IMG/VR virus record: IMGVR_UViG_3300003543_000059
Coordinates: 1-64,000 of that record
Reading direction: 5' to 3' (one strand)
Length of the DNA stretch: 64,000 nucleotides
From: a virus
The notes below the pieces were generated by a model that worked only from the letters and a program-made list of their open reading frames with translations, did no database searches and had not been told where the DNA came from. The first letter of the stretch is position 1. Every line of letters starts with the position of its first letter. Made by a program: the position numbers and the translations under genes. Positions 40,743-49,582 of the stretch are shown in pieces.

Positions 40743-40973
40743 TTGAACAAGTTTAAGGTGTATGACACTGTTTGGATGCTGTCAAACAATACCCCCATAG
40801 AACAAAAGGTTTTTGCTGTAGTTGAAAGCATGGATTATTGGAAAACAGGTACCGAATTCAGGTATCATGTGGTAAATTCTCAGATAGGTGCTGGTTGGGG
40901 TAACAATGAAGGTGTAATACGCGGTGAAGATGAATTATACGCTTCTAAACAAGAACTTTTAGAATCATTATGA
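40743..40973 (+). CDS. small protein of unknown function
   Basis: 76 residues from a TTG start after ATAGGTGATT. SH3-like barrel features: Y-D-T-V-W-M-L near the start and G-T-E-F-R-Y-H-V-V in the middle. It ends in an ATGA overlap. Confidence 0.6.
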   Translation: MNKFKVYDTVWMLSNNTPIEQKVFAVVESMDYWKTGTEFRYHVVNSQIGAGWGNNEGVIRGEDELYASKQELLESL

Positions 40974-41170
40974 AAAAACCGGAAATATTAACAGGTAGAC
41001 AAATTGATTTGCAGATGGCTATCACTAATCGTGACAAAGTTGCTCTCAATAACATGTACCATATCAAAGAAATCACAATTGAAGAATTGGTCGATGCGGT
41101 CATTGCGATAGATGAATCGGTAACCGATTGGGCTAAATGTAAACGTTGGTGGAAATCATTATGGGTGTAG
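40970..41170 (+). CDS. small protein of unknown function
   Basis: 66 residues in an ATGA overlap; helical, with a C-terminal W-A-K-C-K-R-W-W-K-S-L-W cluster. No known family. Confidence 0.6.
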   Translation: MKKPEILTGRQIDLQMAITNRDKVALNNMYHIKEITIEELVDAVIAIDESVTDWAKCKRWWKSLWV

Positions 41171-41610
41171 GATACGATAATTTCGTTGCTGTGTTGAAAA
41201 AGTTTTGCCCTGAATCAAAACACGATGAAGTAAAAAGACTGTTGTCTAATATTACCTTTGAATACAGACGAATTGACGATATTAACCCCACGCCACTCCC
41301 TGTTTCAAAAAAACACGAGAAGCTAATACATTTGTTTGAAAAACGTCATAATATGAAATTCGAACGGGACCCGAATCGTGATATTTTAGTGTTTAATTCG
41401 ATGAATCGTATAGTCGTATACTATGATGGTGCGATAGACGTTACTATAAAGGGTGTGAAGTTTACATTAGAAGAATCTTTAGAAATTTTTACAGAAGATT
41501 TCGTTGAAAAATTAGATAACATGGATGACGATATAACACGCATCATTGAATTAACGATAAAGCATAAAGCTCGTCATAAAAGGAATATCTTAAAAAATAC
41601 AAAGTTATAA
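41161..41610 (+). CDS. protein of unknown function
   Basis: 149 residues from the ATG at 41161 (GTGGAAATCATT upstream), overlapping the previous gene by ten bases. Basic N-terminal half, one V-V-Y-Y-D-G-A-I-D-V strand and a basic tail. Confidence 0.6.
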   Translation: MGVGYDNFVAVLKKFCPESKHDEVKRLLSNITFEYRRIDDINPTPLPVSKKHEKLIHLFEKRHNMKFERDPNRDILVFNSMNRIVVYYDGAIDVTIKGVKFTLEESLEIFTEDFVEKLDNMDDDITRIIELTIKHKARHKRNILKNTKL

Positions 41611-41613
41611 ATA
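41606..41613 (+). promoter_or_regulatory. late promoter TATAAATA in tandem with early module 6
   Basis: Perfect late motif about 95 bases before gene 41708, upstream of the early promoter; together they could keep this gene on throughout infection. Confidence 0.5.
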
Positions 41614-41644
41614 CAACAAGTGAGTAGTCGTTCACACAAATAAA

Positions 41645-41673
41645 TTTGCAATTTCCTATCGTGTTGGTATAAT
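41645..41673 (+). promoter_or_regulatory. early promoter module 6
   Basis: TTTGCA 41645-41650, 17-base spacer, TGG-TATAAT 41668-41673, preceded by CACACAAATAAA. Confidence 0.85.
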
Positions 41674-41707
41674 AGACACAACTTAAACGATTTTAGAGGA
41701 TTTCATC

Positions 41708-42955
41708 ATGACTGCTCAATATGACTTAGAAGCTGAAAACATTTTTCGAATCCCTGAAGAAAATCTTGAATTAGTTAAAGCTAAAATCGCAAAGCTTAAC
41801 AGTAAAGCACTCAAATTAGGTTGCACTCCTGTTACCATCACTATTTTGGAAAGAATAGACCAAGAAGTTAAGGCTGACAAATTAGACCCTTTCGATTCCA
41901 GAACTTACACTCGCTTCTATTACATTATTGAAGTGTTAGGGACTGCTCCTGTATTAGATGGTTGGTCATTCGTTGCGAAATTAGACCACGAATATTCAAC
42001 TCCTATCATCACATCATTACCTGATGTTAAGGTGCCTACAATTTATCGTAACCATGATGCTTCATGTGACCATTGCAAATCTAACAGAGCACGTAAAATC
42101 ACTTACGTAGTTCAAAACGTTAATACCTTAGAGTATAAACATGTTGGTAAATCTTGTTTAAAAGATTTTTTAGGTCACATCAGCCCTACTGCGGCATTAC
42201 GCTATTTTGAATTCTTATCATCTATCAGTGATGAATTAGAAGCATTTGAAAATTCTGCTGGTCGTGGTGTTGAACGTTACGCAGTTAGAGAAGTGTTAGC
42301 AACTGCTAAATTAATATCTGATGTTTACGGTTATGTATCAGCTAAGAAAGCTCGTGAAGAATTTAACGATGAAGGTCAGCCAAAATATGATGCTACTAAC
42401 TGGGATGTTAGTAACTATTACTTCAATGACATTTTCAAAAGAGAATTTGTTGCTGATTACGGACATGTCACTGAAGAACATTTAGAGTTCGCTGATGAAG
42501 TAATTGAGTTCTTCAAAGCTAAAGAAGCTAACAGCGATTACATGTATAATCTTCATAGTTTAATTGAAGAGCGTTATATCAAATCAAAAGAATTTCCCAT
42601 TGTCGTATCAATGGTCGGTGTTTACTTAAACCACATTGCTAAAGCTAAAGAAGAAGCTGAAACTAAAAAGTTGAATGAATGGTTCGGTGAAGCTAAAAAA
42701 CGCCAAGAAGCTATCGTAAAGGTTATCCACATACGTTCTTATGAAAGTCAATTCGGTATTGGGTATGTTATTAAAATGGTTGACGATGAAGGTAGAACTA
42801 TCGTATGGTTCGCTTCTAACAAAACTCTTGATGAAGGTGACACCTATAAAGTCAAATTAACTGTTAAAGACCATGATGAATATAAAGGTTGGAAACAAAC
42901 TATCGTTAACCGTGTATCAGTATTAGAAGTATTAGAAGGTGGTGAAAGTGAGTAA
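41708..42955 (+). CDS. early protein with zinc-like Cys motif and OB-like C-terminus
   Basis: A 415-residue protein, the largest early gene here. Residues 118-152 carry C120-D-H-C123 and V-G-K-S-C150-L-K-D-F, a treble-clef-like zinc site. Residues about 335-410 read F-G-I-G-Y-V-I-K-M-V-D-D-E-G-R-T-I-V-W-F, then G-D-T-Y-K-V-K-L-T-V-K-D-H, resembling an OB-fold for nucleic-acid binding. I recall similar proteins in other phages annotated only as hypothetical. A DNA-binding role is inferred. Both early and late promoters precede it. Confidence 0.7.
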   Translation: MTAQYDLEAENIFRIPEENLELVKAKIAKLNSKALKLGCTPVTITILERIDQEVKADKLDPFDSRTYTRFYYIIEVLGTAPVLDGWSFVAKLDHEYSTPIITSLPDVKVPTIYRNHDASCDHCKSNRARKITYVVQNVNTLEYKHVGKSCLKDFLGHISPTAALRYFEFLSSISDELEAFENSAGRGVERYAVREVLATAKLISDVYGYVSAKKAREEFNDEGQPKYDATNWDVSNYYFNDIFKREFVADYGHVTEEHLEFADEVIEFFKAKEANSDYMYNLHSLIEERYIKSKEFPIVVSMVGVYLNHIAKAKEEAETKKLNEWFGEAKKRQEAIVKVIHIRSYESQFGIGYVIKMVDDEGRTIVWFASNKTLDEGDTYKVKLTVKDHDEYKGWKQTIVNRVSVLEVLEGGESE

Positions 42956-43169
42956 GTATAGAATCCGGTCGTATAACTGCTTAGGTGGTAGAGCGTATCA
43001 AGCTCAAATCAAATTTATGTGGGTTTTTTGGATGAATCTGATAGATGAAAGATTGCCTCGATTTCAAAATCGAAATGCGGTATATGCTACTTTTCAAGAA
43101 TGTTCTGATTTTATTAAACTATGCAAAGCTGATGATAATAAAGCGGATGCTGAAATAACCGACATGTGA
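42948..43169 (+). CDS. small basic protein of unknown function
   Basis: 73 residues from a GTG eight bases after AGGTGG, overlapping the previous stop; a GTG at 42939 in frame is possible. Basic, Trp-containing N-terminal half. Its stop overlaps the next gene region. Confidence 0.55.
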   Translation: MSKYRIRSYNCLGGRAYQAQIKFMWVFWMNLIDERLPRFQNRNAVYATFQECSDFIKLCKADDNKADAEITDM

Positions 43170-43171
43170 TT

Positions 43172-43471
43172 ATGAGTAAAGAAAACCGCCAACCATCATA
43201 TCGAGAATTAGAAGATGAAGTTTTAAGACTACGTGAGGGTATTGCCGCTTTAATTAAGGTGACTCCCCCAGCGTTTTCTAATTTAAGCCCTATAACGGTC
43301 GTAGCCATGTCTTCTACCGAAATACACTCACATGTTAAAGAACTCTTAGAAGAACCAGAGATACAGCCATATTGCACAGAATGTGGCTGTGTATCATTAG
43401 GTTATCTGGAAGAGTACGCTAATGGTGAATTTTGGGAATGTAATGAATGTGGGAATAAATTCTTATGGTGA
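43172..43471 (+). CDS. small zinc-ribbon protein
   Basis: 99 residues from the ATG at 43172. A helical N-terminal half (R-E-L-E-D-E-V-L-R-L-R-E) is followed by a C-terminal zinc ribbon with C-T-E-C and C-N-E-C pairs. May be a small transcription or replication adaptor. Confidence 0.65.
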   Translation: MSKENRQPSYRELEDEVLRLREGIAALIKVTPPAFSNLSPITVVAMSSTEIHSHVKELLEEPEIQPYCTECGCVSLGYLEEYANGEFWECNECGNKFLW

Positions 43472-43695
43472 TTAAAGTATATCACGACGGGAAAGCCTGT
43501 AGGGACGTTCCTGCTGTTATTGTGGGTAGACGTAAGGGTAAACTGCTTATCGAGTTCACAGTCGAAGAATATGACCCCACGATTGACGATTACAAAGAAG
43601 TTACCGAGCCTAGATGGTTTATTCGTAGAAGACTTGACAATGGTGGTGTTTATGAATGCCAAGGTTGGAACTACTGGTATTATGCTAATGGGTGA
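43465..43695 (+). CDS. small beta-rich protein of unknown function
   Basis: 76 residues, starting seven bases inside the previous gene. Beta-rich (A-V-I-V-G-R-R-K-G-K-L-L-I-E-F-T-V) with a Trp/Tyr-rich C-terminus. No known family. Confidence 0.6.
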   Translation: MVIKVYHDGKACRDVPAVIVGRRKGKLLIEFTVEEYDPTIDDYKEVTEPRWFIRRRLDNGGVYECQGWNYWYYANG

Positions 43696-43714
43696 TTAAG
43701 TTCACACAATCAAA

Positions 43715-43743
43715 TTTGCTTTTATCGTTGCAGATGGTATAAT
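43715..43743 (+). promoter_or_regulatory. early promoter module 7
   Basis: TTTGCT 43715-43720, 17-base spacer, TGG-TATAAT 43738-43743, leader AGACTCAACTTAAAC, then GGGGAACATC-ATG. Confidence 0.85.
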
Positions 43744-43773
43744 AGACTCAACTTAAACGAAACGGGGAACATC

Positions 43774-44037
43774 ATGCCAAAGTTAAAATATGAAGGTCTT
43801 GAAGCTGGAACTAAAATTAGAGCATATGATTTTCCTCCTATGCCTGACCGTGATGACCATTACGTCGAAGGTGTTATTGACCATGTATCGGAAGAATATG
43901 GTTACAAAGCATATTACGTAAATGTCGAGGTTGACACTTCGCGTAAATTCACAAGTCGTAAAGCCGTGTTGGTTCCAATGGAATCTGACATGGACTATGA
44001 TGGTCGTGTAGTAGTATTAGAAGGTGAGACAGCATAA
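43774..44037 (+). CDS. small early protein of unknown function
   Basis: 87 residues at the module 7 ATG. SH3-like: G-T-K-I-R-A-Y-D-F near residue 12, V-E-G-V-I-D-H-V, then Y-V-N-V-E-V-D. Acidic. Confidence 0.7.
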   Translation: MPKLKYEGLEAGTKIRAYDFPPMPDRDDHYVEGVIDHVSEEYGYKAYYVNVEVDTSRKFTSRKAVLVPMESDMDYDGRVVVLEGETA

Positions 44038-44066
44038 ATACAAGCCAACAAGTTGTTCAGATAGCC

Positions 44067-44219
44067 ATGCGGGTGGTAGCTGAACATATCAATTCTTTAA
44101 ACCGCCAAGCTGATTTAGCTGCTGGTCATGCCCCAAGAGTTCATGACGATTTAAGAACGCAAGAAATTAAATTGCGTAAAGCGGTAAGAACTATCGAATC
44201 ACATTTTTCTAATTATTGA
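44067..44219 (+). CDS. small helical peptide, 50 residues
   Basis: An ATG-initiated frame with a helical, Arg/His-rich sequence (V-V-A-E-H-I-N-S-L-N-R-Q-A; R-K-A-V-R-T-I-E). The frame is open 39 bases upstream without a start codon, and no ribosome binding site is clear, so the start is uncertain. Confidence 0.45.
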   Translation: MRVVAEHINSLNRQADLAAGHAPRVHDDLRTQEIKLRKAVRTIESHFSNY

Positions 44220-44227
44220 GGTGTATT

Positions 44228-44527
44228 ATGGATGCTTATGAGAAAATGGCATATACGTATTTTGGGTTAGAACAAGAAGGGCAAGCCGAAGCGTTAAGTG
44301 CCGGAATATTGAATCTGGTTTCTCCTGAAGATAGAGCAGAACTTCTGATTGAATTCGCAAAAGAAGCTATACACTGCGAATATGTTGATAACTACCGCTT
44401 TTACCCACACGATATGCGTGAAGAGTTTTATGCTCAAGCTGAAAAAGGATGTTGTGGTTCCGTTAACATCACGGTTAAGTGTAAAAGCAACAATATGTAT
44501 CGAGTAGGTTTCAACTACGGACACTAA
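44228..44527 (+). CDS. small protein of unknown function
   Basis: 99 residues from the ATG at 44228 after GAGGTGTATT. Helical and acidic, with a Cys-Cys-Gly turn near residue 78 and a beta-rich end. No known family. Confidence 0.65.
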   Translation: MDAYEKMAYTYFGLEQEGQAEALSAGILNLVSPEDRAELLIEFAKEAIHCEYVDNYRFYPHDMREEFYAQAEKGCCGSVNITVKCKSNNMYRVGFNYGH

Positions 44528-44529
44528 TC

Positions 44530-44537
44530 TATAAATA
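44530..44537 (+). promoter_or_regulatory. late promoter TATAAATA of the packaged-protein operon
   Basis: Perfect motif (TATAAATACTA) 24 bases before gene 44562, which heads four coupled or closely spaced genes. Confidence 0.8.
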
Positions 44538-44561
44538 CTAGTAAAATTCATTAGGGAAGTT

Positions 44562-46268
44562 ATGAAGTTACTAGAAATCTTACATCAATATGAGCATTAT
44601 ATTGATGTCTTGTTAGAAGCATCTGACTACAATATGATGTTCCCTGACCAATTCGTTGAAAAAGTTTCATCTGTATTACCTAAATACAATCGCACTTTTT
44701 TCAACGCGTCAATAGCAAAAGCCAAGAAAACTCTTAAACGTGAAGACCGTATCGTATGGTATTTGCGTTTATTGCGTCTAGAAATTGTTTTCCAATATTA
44801 TCATAAAACACCGAAGACAGAAGAAACGAAAGCTATTCTTGATACTGAATTAAAGAAGTACAACAAGAAGTCCAGACAAAATCTTACGTGGGACAAATTA
44901 AAAGCATTTTTTCCTATTAATCCTATACTTACTGCATTAGAACATTATCTTAGTTTAAAAATTAATGACATCAATCGTTATGTTTTTAAATATCAAAGTC
45001 CAGCAGAAATATCACAAGAATTTATGGAACTTGAAGAAGAATACAATGATTCTATGGGGGATGAAGACCGTTTAATTCCAGAAAATGATGAAATCGTTTT
45101 CTTGGATTGTGGTGGTGGTTTTAAATGGTTTAATCTTGAAAGAGCTTCATGTAGCGCAGAAGCTAAAGCTATGGGTCATTGTGGTAATTCGCCTTCAGGG
45201 TATGACAGCAACCAAACTATATTATCATTGAGGCAGTTTGTCAAGAAAGGTGACCAAGGCTATTGGAAACCTATTGCCACTTTTATTTATCACATTAACG
45301 AAAAATCGTTAGGTGAAATGAAAGGTAAGAACAACACTAAGCCAGTCAAACGTTATCACCCACAAATTTTAAAACTCTTATATGATGATAGAATTCAAGC
45401 TATACATGGTGGTGGCTATTTGCCTGAAGAAAATTTCAGTGTAAATGATTTAGATGAAGCTGTAAGGGATAAGCTGTTAGAAGCTAAACCACGTTTAATG
45501 TCATTCATGGATAGAATTGATAAGGACGGTATCACCGAAGAAATTTTGAAAGAGTTGGAAAATGCTGGTGCCACTATTGACTATAAAAATAAAGAATATC
45601 CTTACGTTTTAGAAACATTTGATAATCTTGGTGAAATGGTAGATGATATAGGCAATGACACAGCACAATGGATAATGAACGTGTTGGAAGGAAATGTGCA
45701 TGTTGACTTTGATGAAGGATTAGACGACAAACAAATTTTTGACGACAATCTATCACATCAACAAGAAGAAATCATACGAGAATATATTAGAACGAATCAC
45801 CAAGAATTATATGATGAAGCTGAAGAAGCAAATGGCGGTGATGACCCAGATTGGTACGAACTTTCTGAACAAATATCTGGTGATGATTGGTTTGCGAATT
45901 GGCTCGAAGAATTTAAGAGATTGCCTAGTGATGCGCAAAGAGCTGGTACCGAAAATGAAATGTCAAAAGCTTTAACGAGCAGTTTAGAATCGCTTGAACA
46001 TGAATTTGATATTGGAGTTTTTCAGCATGGCGATAATGTTTGGGATTCTAAATACACGGCTAACCTAAGAAAATACGAATTGAAAGAATTTTCTGGTTTT
46101 GGTTATGATATTACTTCAGCAGAAGATTTTATCGAAGCTTTAGGTGAACATATGGCAGAAGAGAATATGGAACTGAAAGTTGCCGCGCCTTATTATGGTT
46201 TTGATATTGATTCATTTAACCAAGAAGCGAAACAACTACTTGAACAATTGGAAGAGAAAAACAAATGA
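44562..46268 (+). CDS. large predicted packaged protein with PcfJ-like C...GHC motif
   Basis: A 568-residue protein starting M-K-L-L-E-I-L ... D-V-L-L-E19-A, which fits a capsid-targeting peptide cut after Glu19. Residues about 190-225 contain A-S-C-S-A-E-A-K-A-M-G-H-C-G-N, then I-L-S-L-R-Q, reminiscent of a motif in PcfJ-like and other mobile-element proteins; a G-E-M-K-G-K-N-N stretch follows. The C-terminal 250 residues are very acidic. An N-terminal helical region (40-160) is shared with the next gene. Enzymatic role unknown. Confidence 0.65.
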   Translation: MKLLEILHQYEHYIDVLLEASDYNMMFPDQFVEKVSSVLPKYNRTFFNASIAKAKKTLKREDRIVWYLRLLRLEIVFQYYHKTPKTEETKAILDTELKKYNKKSRQNLTWDKLKAFFPINPILTALEHYLSLKINDINRYVFKYQSPAEISQEFMELEEEYNDSMGDEDRLIPENDEIVFLDCGGGFKWFNLERASCSAEAKAMGHCGNSPSGYDSNQTILSLRQFVKKGDQGYWKPIATFIYHINEKSLGEMKGKNNTKPVKRYHPQILKLLYDDRIQAIHGGGYLPEENFSVNDLDEAVRDKLLEAKPRLMSFMDRIDKDGITEEILKELENAGATIDYKNKEYPYVLETFDNLGEMVDDIGNDTAQWIMNVLEGNVHVDFDEGLDDKQIFDDNLSHQQEEIIREYIRTNHQELYDEAEEANGGDDPDWYELSEQISGDDWFANWLEEFKRLPSDAQRAGTENEMSKALTSSLESLEHEFDIGVFQHGDNVWDSKYTANLRKYELKEFSGFGYDITSAEDFIEALGEHMAEENMELKVAAPYYGFDIDSFNQEAKQLLEQLEEKNK

Positions 46269-46756
46269 AACTTAAAGAAATTCTAGAATATTACGAAAGA
46301 TACATTGACATGCTCTTAGAAGCTGTCAATTATAACCAGATGTTTTCACCTACCTTAATTCAACATTTAGGTGCTGATGCGAATGAGATAAAAACCTATA
46401 TAGCTAAAGTTAAGAGCACACTGAAACGAGAAGATAGAATCGTGTGGTTCTTACGTTTGTTCAAAATGAATTTAATCGGTAAAGCTTTAGATAAAAACAA
46501 GACCCCAGAATTTAGAGCATATGCTGATAAGGAATTACAGAAGTATAATTCTAAAGCTGGTACACATGCCACATATTCAGGGTTGAAGCGTATGCCTTCA
46601 TTGACACGCGCATTAGCAAAGCTGGAACATTATTACAGCATGGGAATTAACAAAGTTGATACCCACGTTTTAAAATATCAGCCCATCGAAGAAATTATTT
46701 CTCAATTTGAAAAATGGGAAAATGAACATCTAGCCAAAAATTCTGGTGATGAATGA
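46265..46756 (+). CDS. predicted packaged protein, short paralogue of 44562
   Basis: 163 residues, ATGA-coupled to 44562. The first 150 residues parallel those of its neighbour: M-K-L-K-E-I-L ... D-M-L-L-E19-A, then L-K-R-E-D-R-I-V-W-F-L-R-L and L-E-H-Y-Y-S-M-G-I-N. It lacks the Cys/His domain, so it is a duplicated targeting-plus-helical module standing alone. Predicted to enter the head and be cut after Glu19. Confidence 0.7.
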   Translation: MKLKEILEYYERYIDMLLEAVNYNQMFSPTLIQHLGADANEIKTYIAKVKSTLKREDRIVWFLRLFKMNLIGKALDKNKTPEFRAYADKELQKYNSKAGTHATYSGLKRMPSLTRALAKLEHYYSMGINKVDTHVLKYQPIEEIISQFEKWENEHLAKNSGDE

Positions 46757-47400
46757 AATTAAATGAAATTAAACTCTTAAACGAAACACCATTACCCGAC
46801 GATTGGGATGGTGACATATACAATGAACGCATATCATTTGCTAAACGTATAAGATATGCTCAAGAACGTGCAAAAAAGCTTGGTACAGGCTCTTCACGCG
46901 TCGCTTTTGAAATACCCTATAAAGGACGACTAACAGTTCTTAAAATCGCTAAGAATCGCAAGGGGATGGCTCAGAATGAAGTTGAAGCGAACTTGATGTC
47001 TGATTATTATCTTATGAGCATGGGTATCGTTATTCCTATGATTGATTATGATGAACGTAATGCAATGCCAACATGGATTCATACAGAGAAAGCTGAAAAA
47101 ATGACACTTCCTAAGTTCAGAAAATTTACAGGTGGTGGGGATTTTAGAGACTTAGTAAATTACGCATTAGCACTAACAGGTAATGCTGGTAGGTACCAAA
47201 GCGTTGATTTGAAAAATCCTCCGGTTGATGTTGAATTAGAATTTGTGCAAGATTTCACTGAAGCTGTTGGTAACTATCAAGGTTCAATAGAATTTTTAGA
47301 TGCAGCACAAAAAGCAAATTGGGGAATATACAAAGGTGACCCAGTTATGATTGACATTGGACTAAGTTCTGATGTATACAAAGAACATTACAGTAGGTAA
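46753..47400 (+). CDS. kinase-like protein, predicted packaged
   Basis: 215 residues in an ATGA overlap. The start, M-K-L-N-E-I-K-L-L-N-E11-T, fits the targeting pattern. A kinase-like N-lobe follows: G44-T-G46-S-S-R-V-A-F-E (glycine loop), V-L-K64-I-A (Lys), and E76/E78 in Q-N-E-V-E-A. Near the end, I-D201-I-G-L resembles the metal-binding D-x-G, but a canonical H-R-D loop is not obvious. Similar small kinase-like proteins occur in other phages. It may phosphorylate a host or virion target, or be a pseudokinase. Confidence 0.6.
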   Translation: MKLNEIKLLNETPLPDDWDGDIYNERISFAKRIRYAQERAKKLGTGSSRVAFEIPYKGRLTVLKIAKNRKGMAQNEVEANLMSDYYLMSMGIVIPMIDYDERNAMPTWIHTEKAEKMTLPKFRKFTGGGDFRDLVNYALALTGNAGRYQSVDLKNPPVDVELEFVQDFTEAVGNYQGSIEFLDAAQKANWGIYKGDPVMIDIGLSSDVYKEHYSR

Positions 47401-47404
47401 GAGT

Positions 47405-47653
47405 ATGGAAACTAAGCAAACATTCAAAGAATTTTTAGAAGAACGAGCGTATGAAGGTAATAATTATCGTGAAACCTTTAAGGTTGATGGAAAAATGTTG
47501 AAGTTCTACCGTTTAGACCGTGATAAAGGTCAAGCTGCTTACATAAATGGTGATAAGATTTACATTATGGATGGTGATAAAGTAGTCTCTACCACCACCA
47601 AAGATAAATTTGACGATAAAATTGCGGACGAACCTAGACGCTTTACGCCTTAA
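47405..47653 (+). CDS. small predicted packaged protein
   Basis: 82 residues from the ATG at 47405, four bases after the previous stop. Begins M-E-T-K-Q-T-F-K-E-F-L-E-E13, nearly the same signal as gene 30914. The rest is a small, charged beta-rich domain with I-Y-I-M-D-G-D-K. Convergent with the amidoligase-like gene, overlapping by four bases. Confidence 0.65.
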   Translation: METKQTFKEFLEERAYEGNNYRETFKVDGKMLKFYRLDRDKGQAAYINGDKIYIMDGDKVVSTTTKDKFDDKIADEPRRFTP

Positions 47654-49563
47654 TCAGAAAATAACTTATAACGCTCTTTGTCGGATTTAGCCATACCATG
47701 AATTCGTTTCATTGGGTGTTTAGCTTTAAACACTTCGTTCCCGTTGTTATCTTGGGTGTATTGAACCACCATTTTTTTATCTACATCAGGTCTGTTGGTG
47801 GTTAGTGCGTAATATACATCACCCGTTTTAGTGTCGGTTAGATATAGATTGCCTCGTTTATTCAAAGGTTTTTCACGGTAAGCTGGTGCTTCAGTTGAAT
47901 GTTTTTCTATAAGTCTTAGTAACTTCGTATCATATTCACGTTTTTTATAGTTAGGTTCCATGCCTAGTTTCAACAAATAGCAGAATCTTAATATGAAGGT
48001 TTTAATAAGCCCAAATTTTTTATGGTAATTTTCACCACCTAAATATCTGAATTCAATACGACCGTCTTCATTAAAAGCGTTCATACGATTGATACCATTA
48101 GACTTCTGATTAACTGGCATCAATGCTGTTATGATTTCCTTTTTCAATTTGGTGTAATCAGAAGCAGATAACCCATAATATTTAGCTTGTAATCCACTAG
48201 CAGCGTTTTGTATCCATTGCGTCATGGAATCAGCCCAACCACCATCTAAACGGTCTTCAAAGTGTTTTAGAATCAAACCTTCTTCCATAAACAACATCAT
48301 CTTGAACACGTCAAGCTTATCAAGATTGAAATTTTTATAACTTAGGTTGACATGGAACCCAGTTTCTCCTGCGCCTCTACTTATAGTCGCACCGTTATCA
48401 TCAATATAATCAAAAACCTGTTCCATAGATTCTAATCCGGCTTGTAATGAAAGTTTAGGTGATGTTATTTCTACCCCACCCTCGTCTAATGAAAGCGACC
48501 CATCTTCAACAATGTTCCATTCATTTTCATCACTACCATTAACGTCTAGGGTATACGGAAAATCGTTGTGATTGAATTTGTTGGCGATTAAGCCTTCAAA
48601 ATTATCATCACCATAAGTTCCATTATGTAGACTATCCAGCAATTCTTCGTTAGCTGAATCATATTCGTTTTCGTCGAATGCTTCATCGTACCCCATAAGC
48701 TTAATAAACGATTCTTCTTGGTCGGTTAAAGCTTCAAAGATGGCACCTTCTATGTGTTTCTTAATATCTGTTTTGGTTTCCTTTTTAAAGAAATATTCAA
48801 TAGTATCAATGATTTCTGAAGGAACTGTTGGTATTTTAACACCTTCTTTATCTAAAAATTTGTTGTGTGCCATATAGTCACTGAATCTTTGAACTTCAAG
48901 AGGTACATCATCTTTACTAATCTTGTAGTAGCTTTCACCTTTCACGTTAGTTTCTAGTGAGGTAACTTCTTGATATTTTTTAACTAATTTGAATTCTGGT
49001 TTATTTGCGTTTTGAAATCCATTAAGGTGCAACCCATAAGGTTCCAACTGTTTCATCGTCCATTCTCTAGCTTGATGATTGATAGCTGTTCTATCATCAC
49101 TTTCACTTTCTAATTTTGTGATTATATTTTGGCGTTTATTTGATATATCGTGGTACTTAGCAAGTGTTAATGGTTTATATGATGTGCCATTGGTTTTATT
49201 GAACTCTTCTACAGTTTTAATCCACTCTTTTTCCTTATTTTTAACAGCTTTCTTGCCAGCTTTAGCGCGTTGTTCATCAAACTGTTCTTGGTATGGCGAT
49301 AAATCTATCGTTGTTTGAAGGTTAACTATTTTTTTGACAAAGGCTTCGTATATTTCTGTAGCTTCTTCACTATAGTGTTTATAGTCTTTATGTTCATACA
49401 TATCAGAAAAATCATCATTACTATCACCAAACCCAGCTAAGTTGTTATCATAGTATTCATATTCCAGACCTAAGAAAAATTTAGTATCATTCATTATTTC
49501 TCTATAAGAAGAAGCGTGAACCTTTTCGGTGATAAGATATTGTTTGAAAGTAAGAGATGCCAT
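47650..49563 (-). CDS. amidoligase-like protein, predicted packaged (long paralogue)
   Basis: 637 residues starting M-A-S-L-T-F-K-Q-Y-L-I-T-E13-K. The enzyme-like region is spread: L-G-L-E34-Y-E36-Y near the start, then after a 280-residue acidic/helical insert G-G-V-E-I-T-S-P, G-F-H-V-N-L-S-Y, F-K-M-M-L-F-M-E-E-G, and G-R-I-E-F-R-Y-L-G-G. This order (E-x-E, E-x-x-S-P, G-x-H-x-N, E-F-R) fits glutamine-synthetase-like amidoligases, which join amino groups to carboxylates using ATP. It is a diverged paralogue of 50339-51973. A GATAAATA late motif lies upstream. Substrate unknown. Confidence 0.65.
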   Translation of the reverse strand: MASLTFKQYLITEKVHASSYREIMNDTKFFLGLEYEYYDNNLAGFGDSNDDFSDMYEHKDYKHYSEEATEIYEAFVKKIVNLQTTIDLSPYQEQFDEQRAKAGKKAVKNKEKEWIKTVEEFNKTNGTSYKPLTLAKYHDISNKRQNIITKLESESDDRTAINHQAREWTMKQLEPYGLHLNGFQNANKPEFKLVKKYQEVTSLETNVKGESYYKISKDDVPLEVQRFSDYMAHNKFLDKEGVKIPTVPSEIIDTIEYFFKKETKTDIKKHIEGAIFEALTDQEESFIKLMGYDEAFDENEYDSANEELLDSLHNGTYGDDNFEGLIANKFNHNDFPYTLDVNGSDENEWNIVEDGSLSLDEGGVEITSPKLSLQAGLESMEQVFDYIDDNGATISRGAGETGFHVNLSYKNFNLDKLDVFKMMLFMEEGLILKHFEDRLDGGWADSMTQWIQNAASGLQAKYYGLSASDYTKLKKEIITALMPVNQKSNGINRMNAFNEDGRIEFRYLGGENYHKKFGLIKTFILRFCYLLKLGMEPNYKKREYDTKLLRLIEKHSTEAPAYREKPLNKRGNLYLTDTKTGDVYYALTTNRPDVDKKMVVQYTQDNNGNEVFKAKHPMKRIHGMAKSDKERYKLFSD

Positions 49564-49582
49564 AGTATGTTATCCGTGTTGA

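Noticed and set aside
44033-44040. CATAAATA as a late promoter
   Set aside because: It is made by the stop codon region of gene 43774 and is not positioned well for the short ORF at 44067; left out as probable chance.
46753-47400. classification as a genuine active Ser/Thr kinase
   Set aside because: The H-R-D catalytic loop could not be found, so only kinase-like is claimed.
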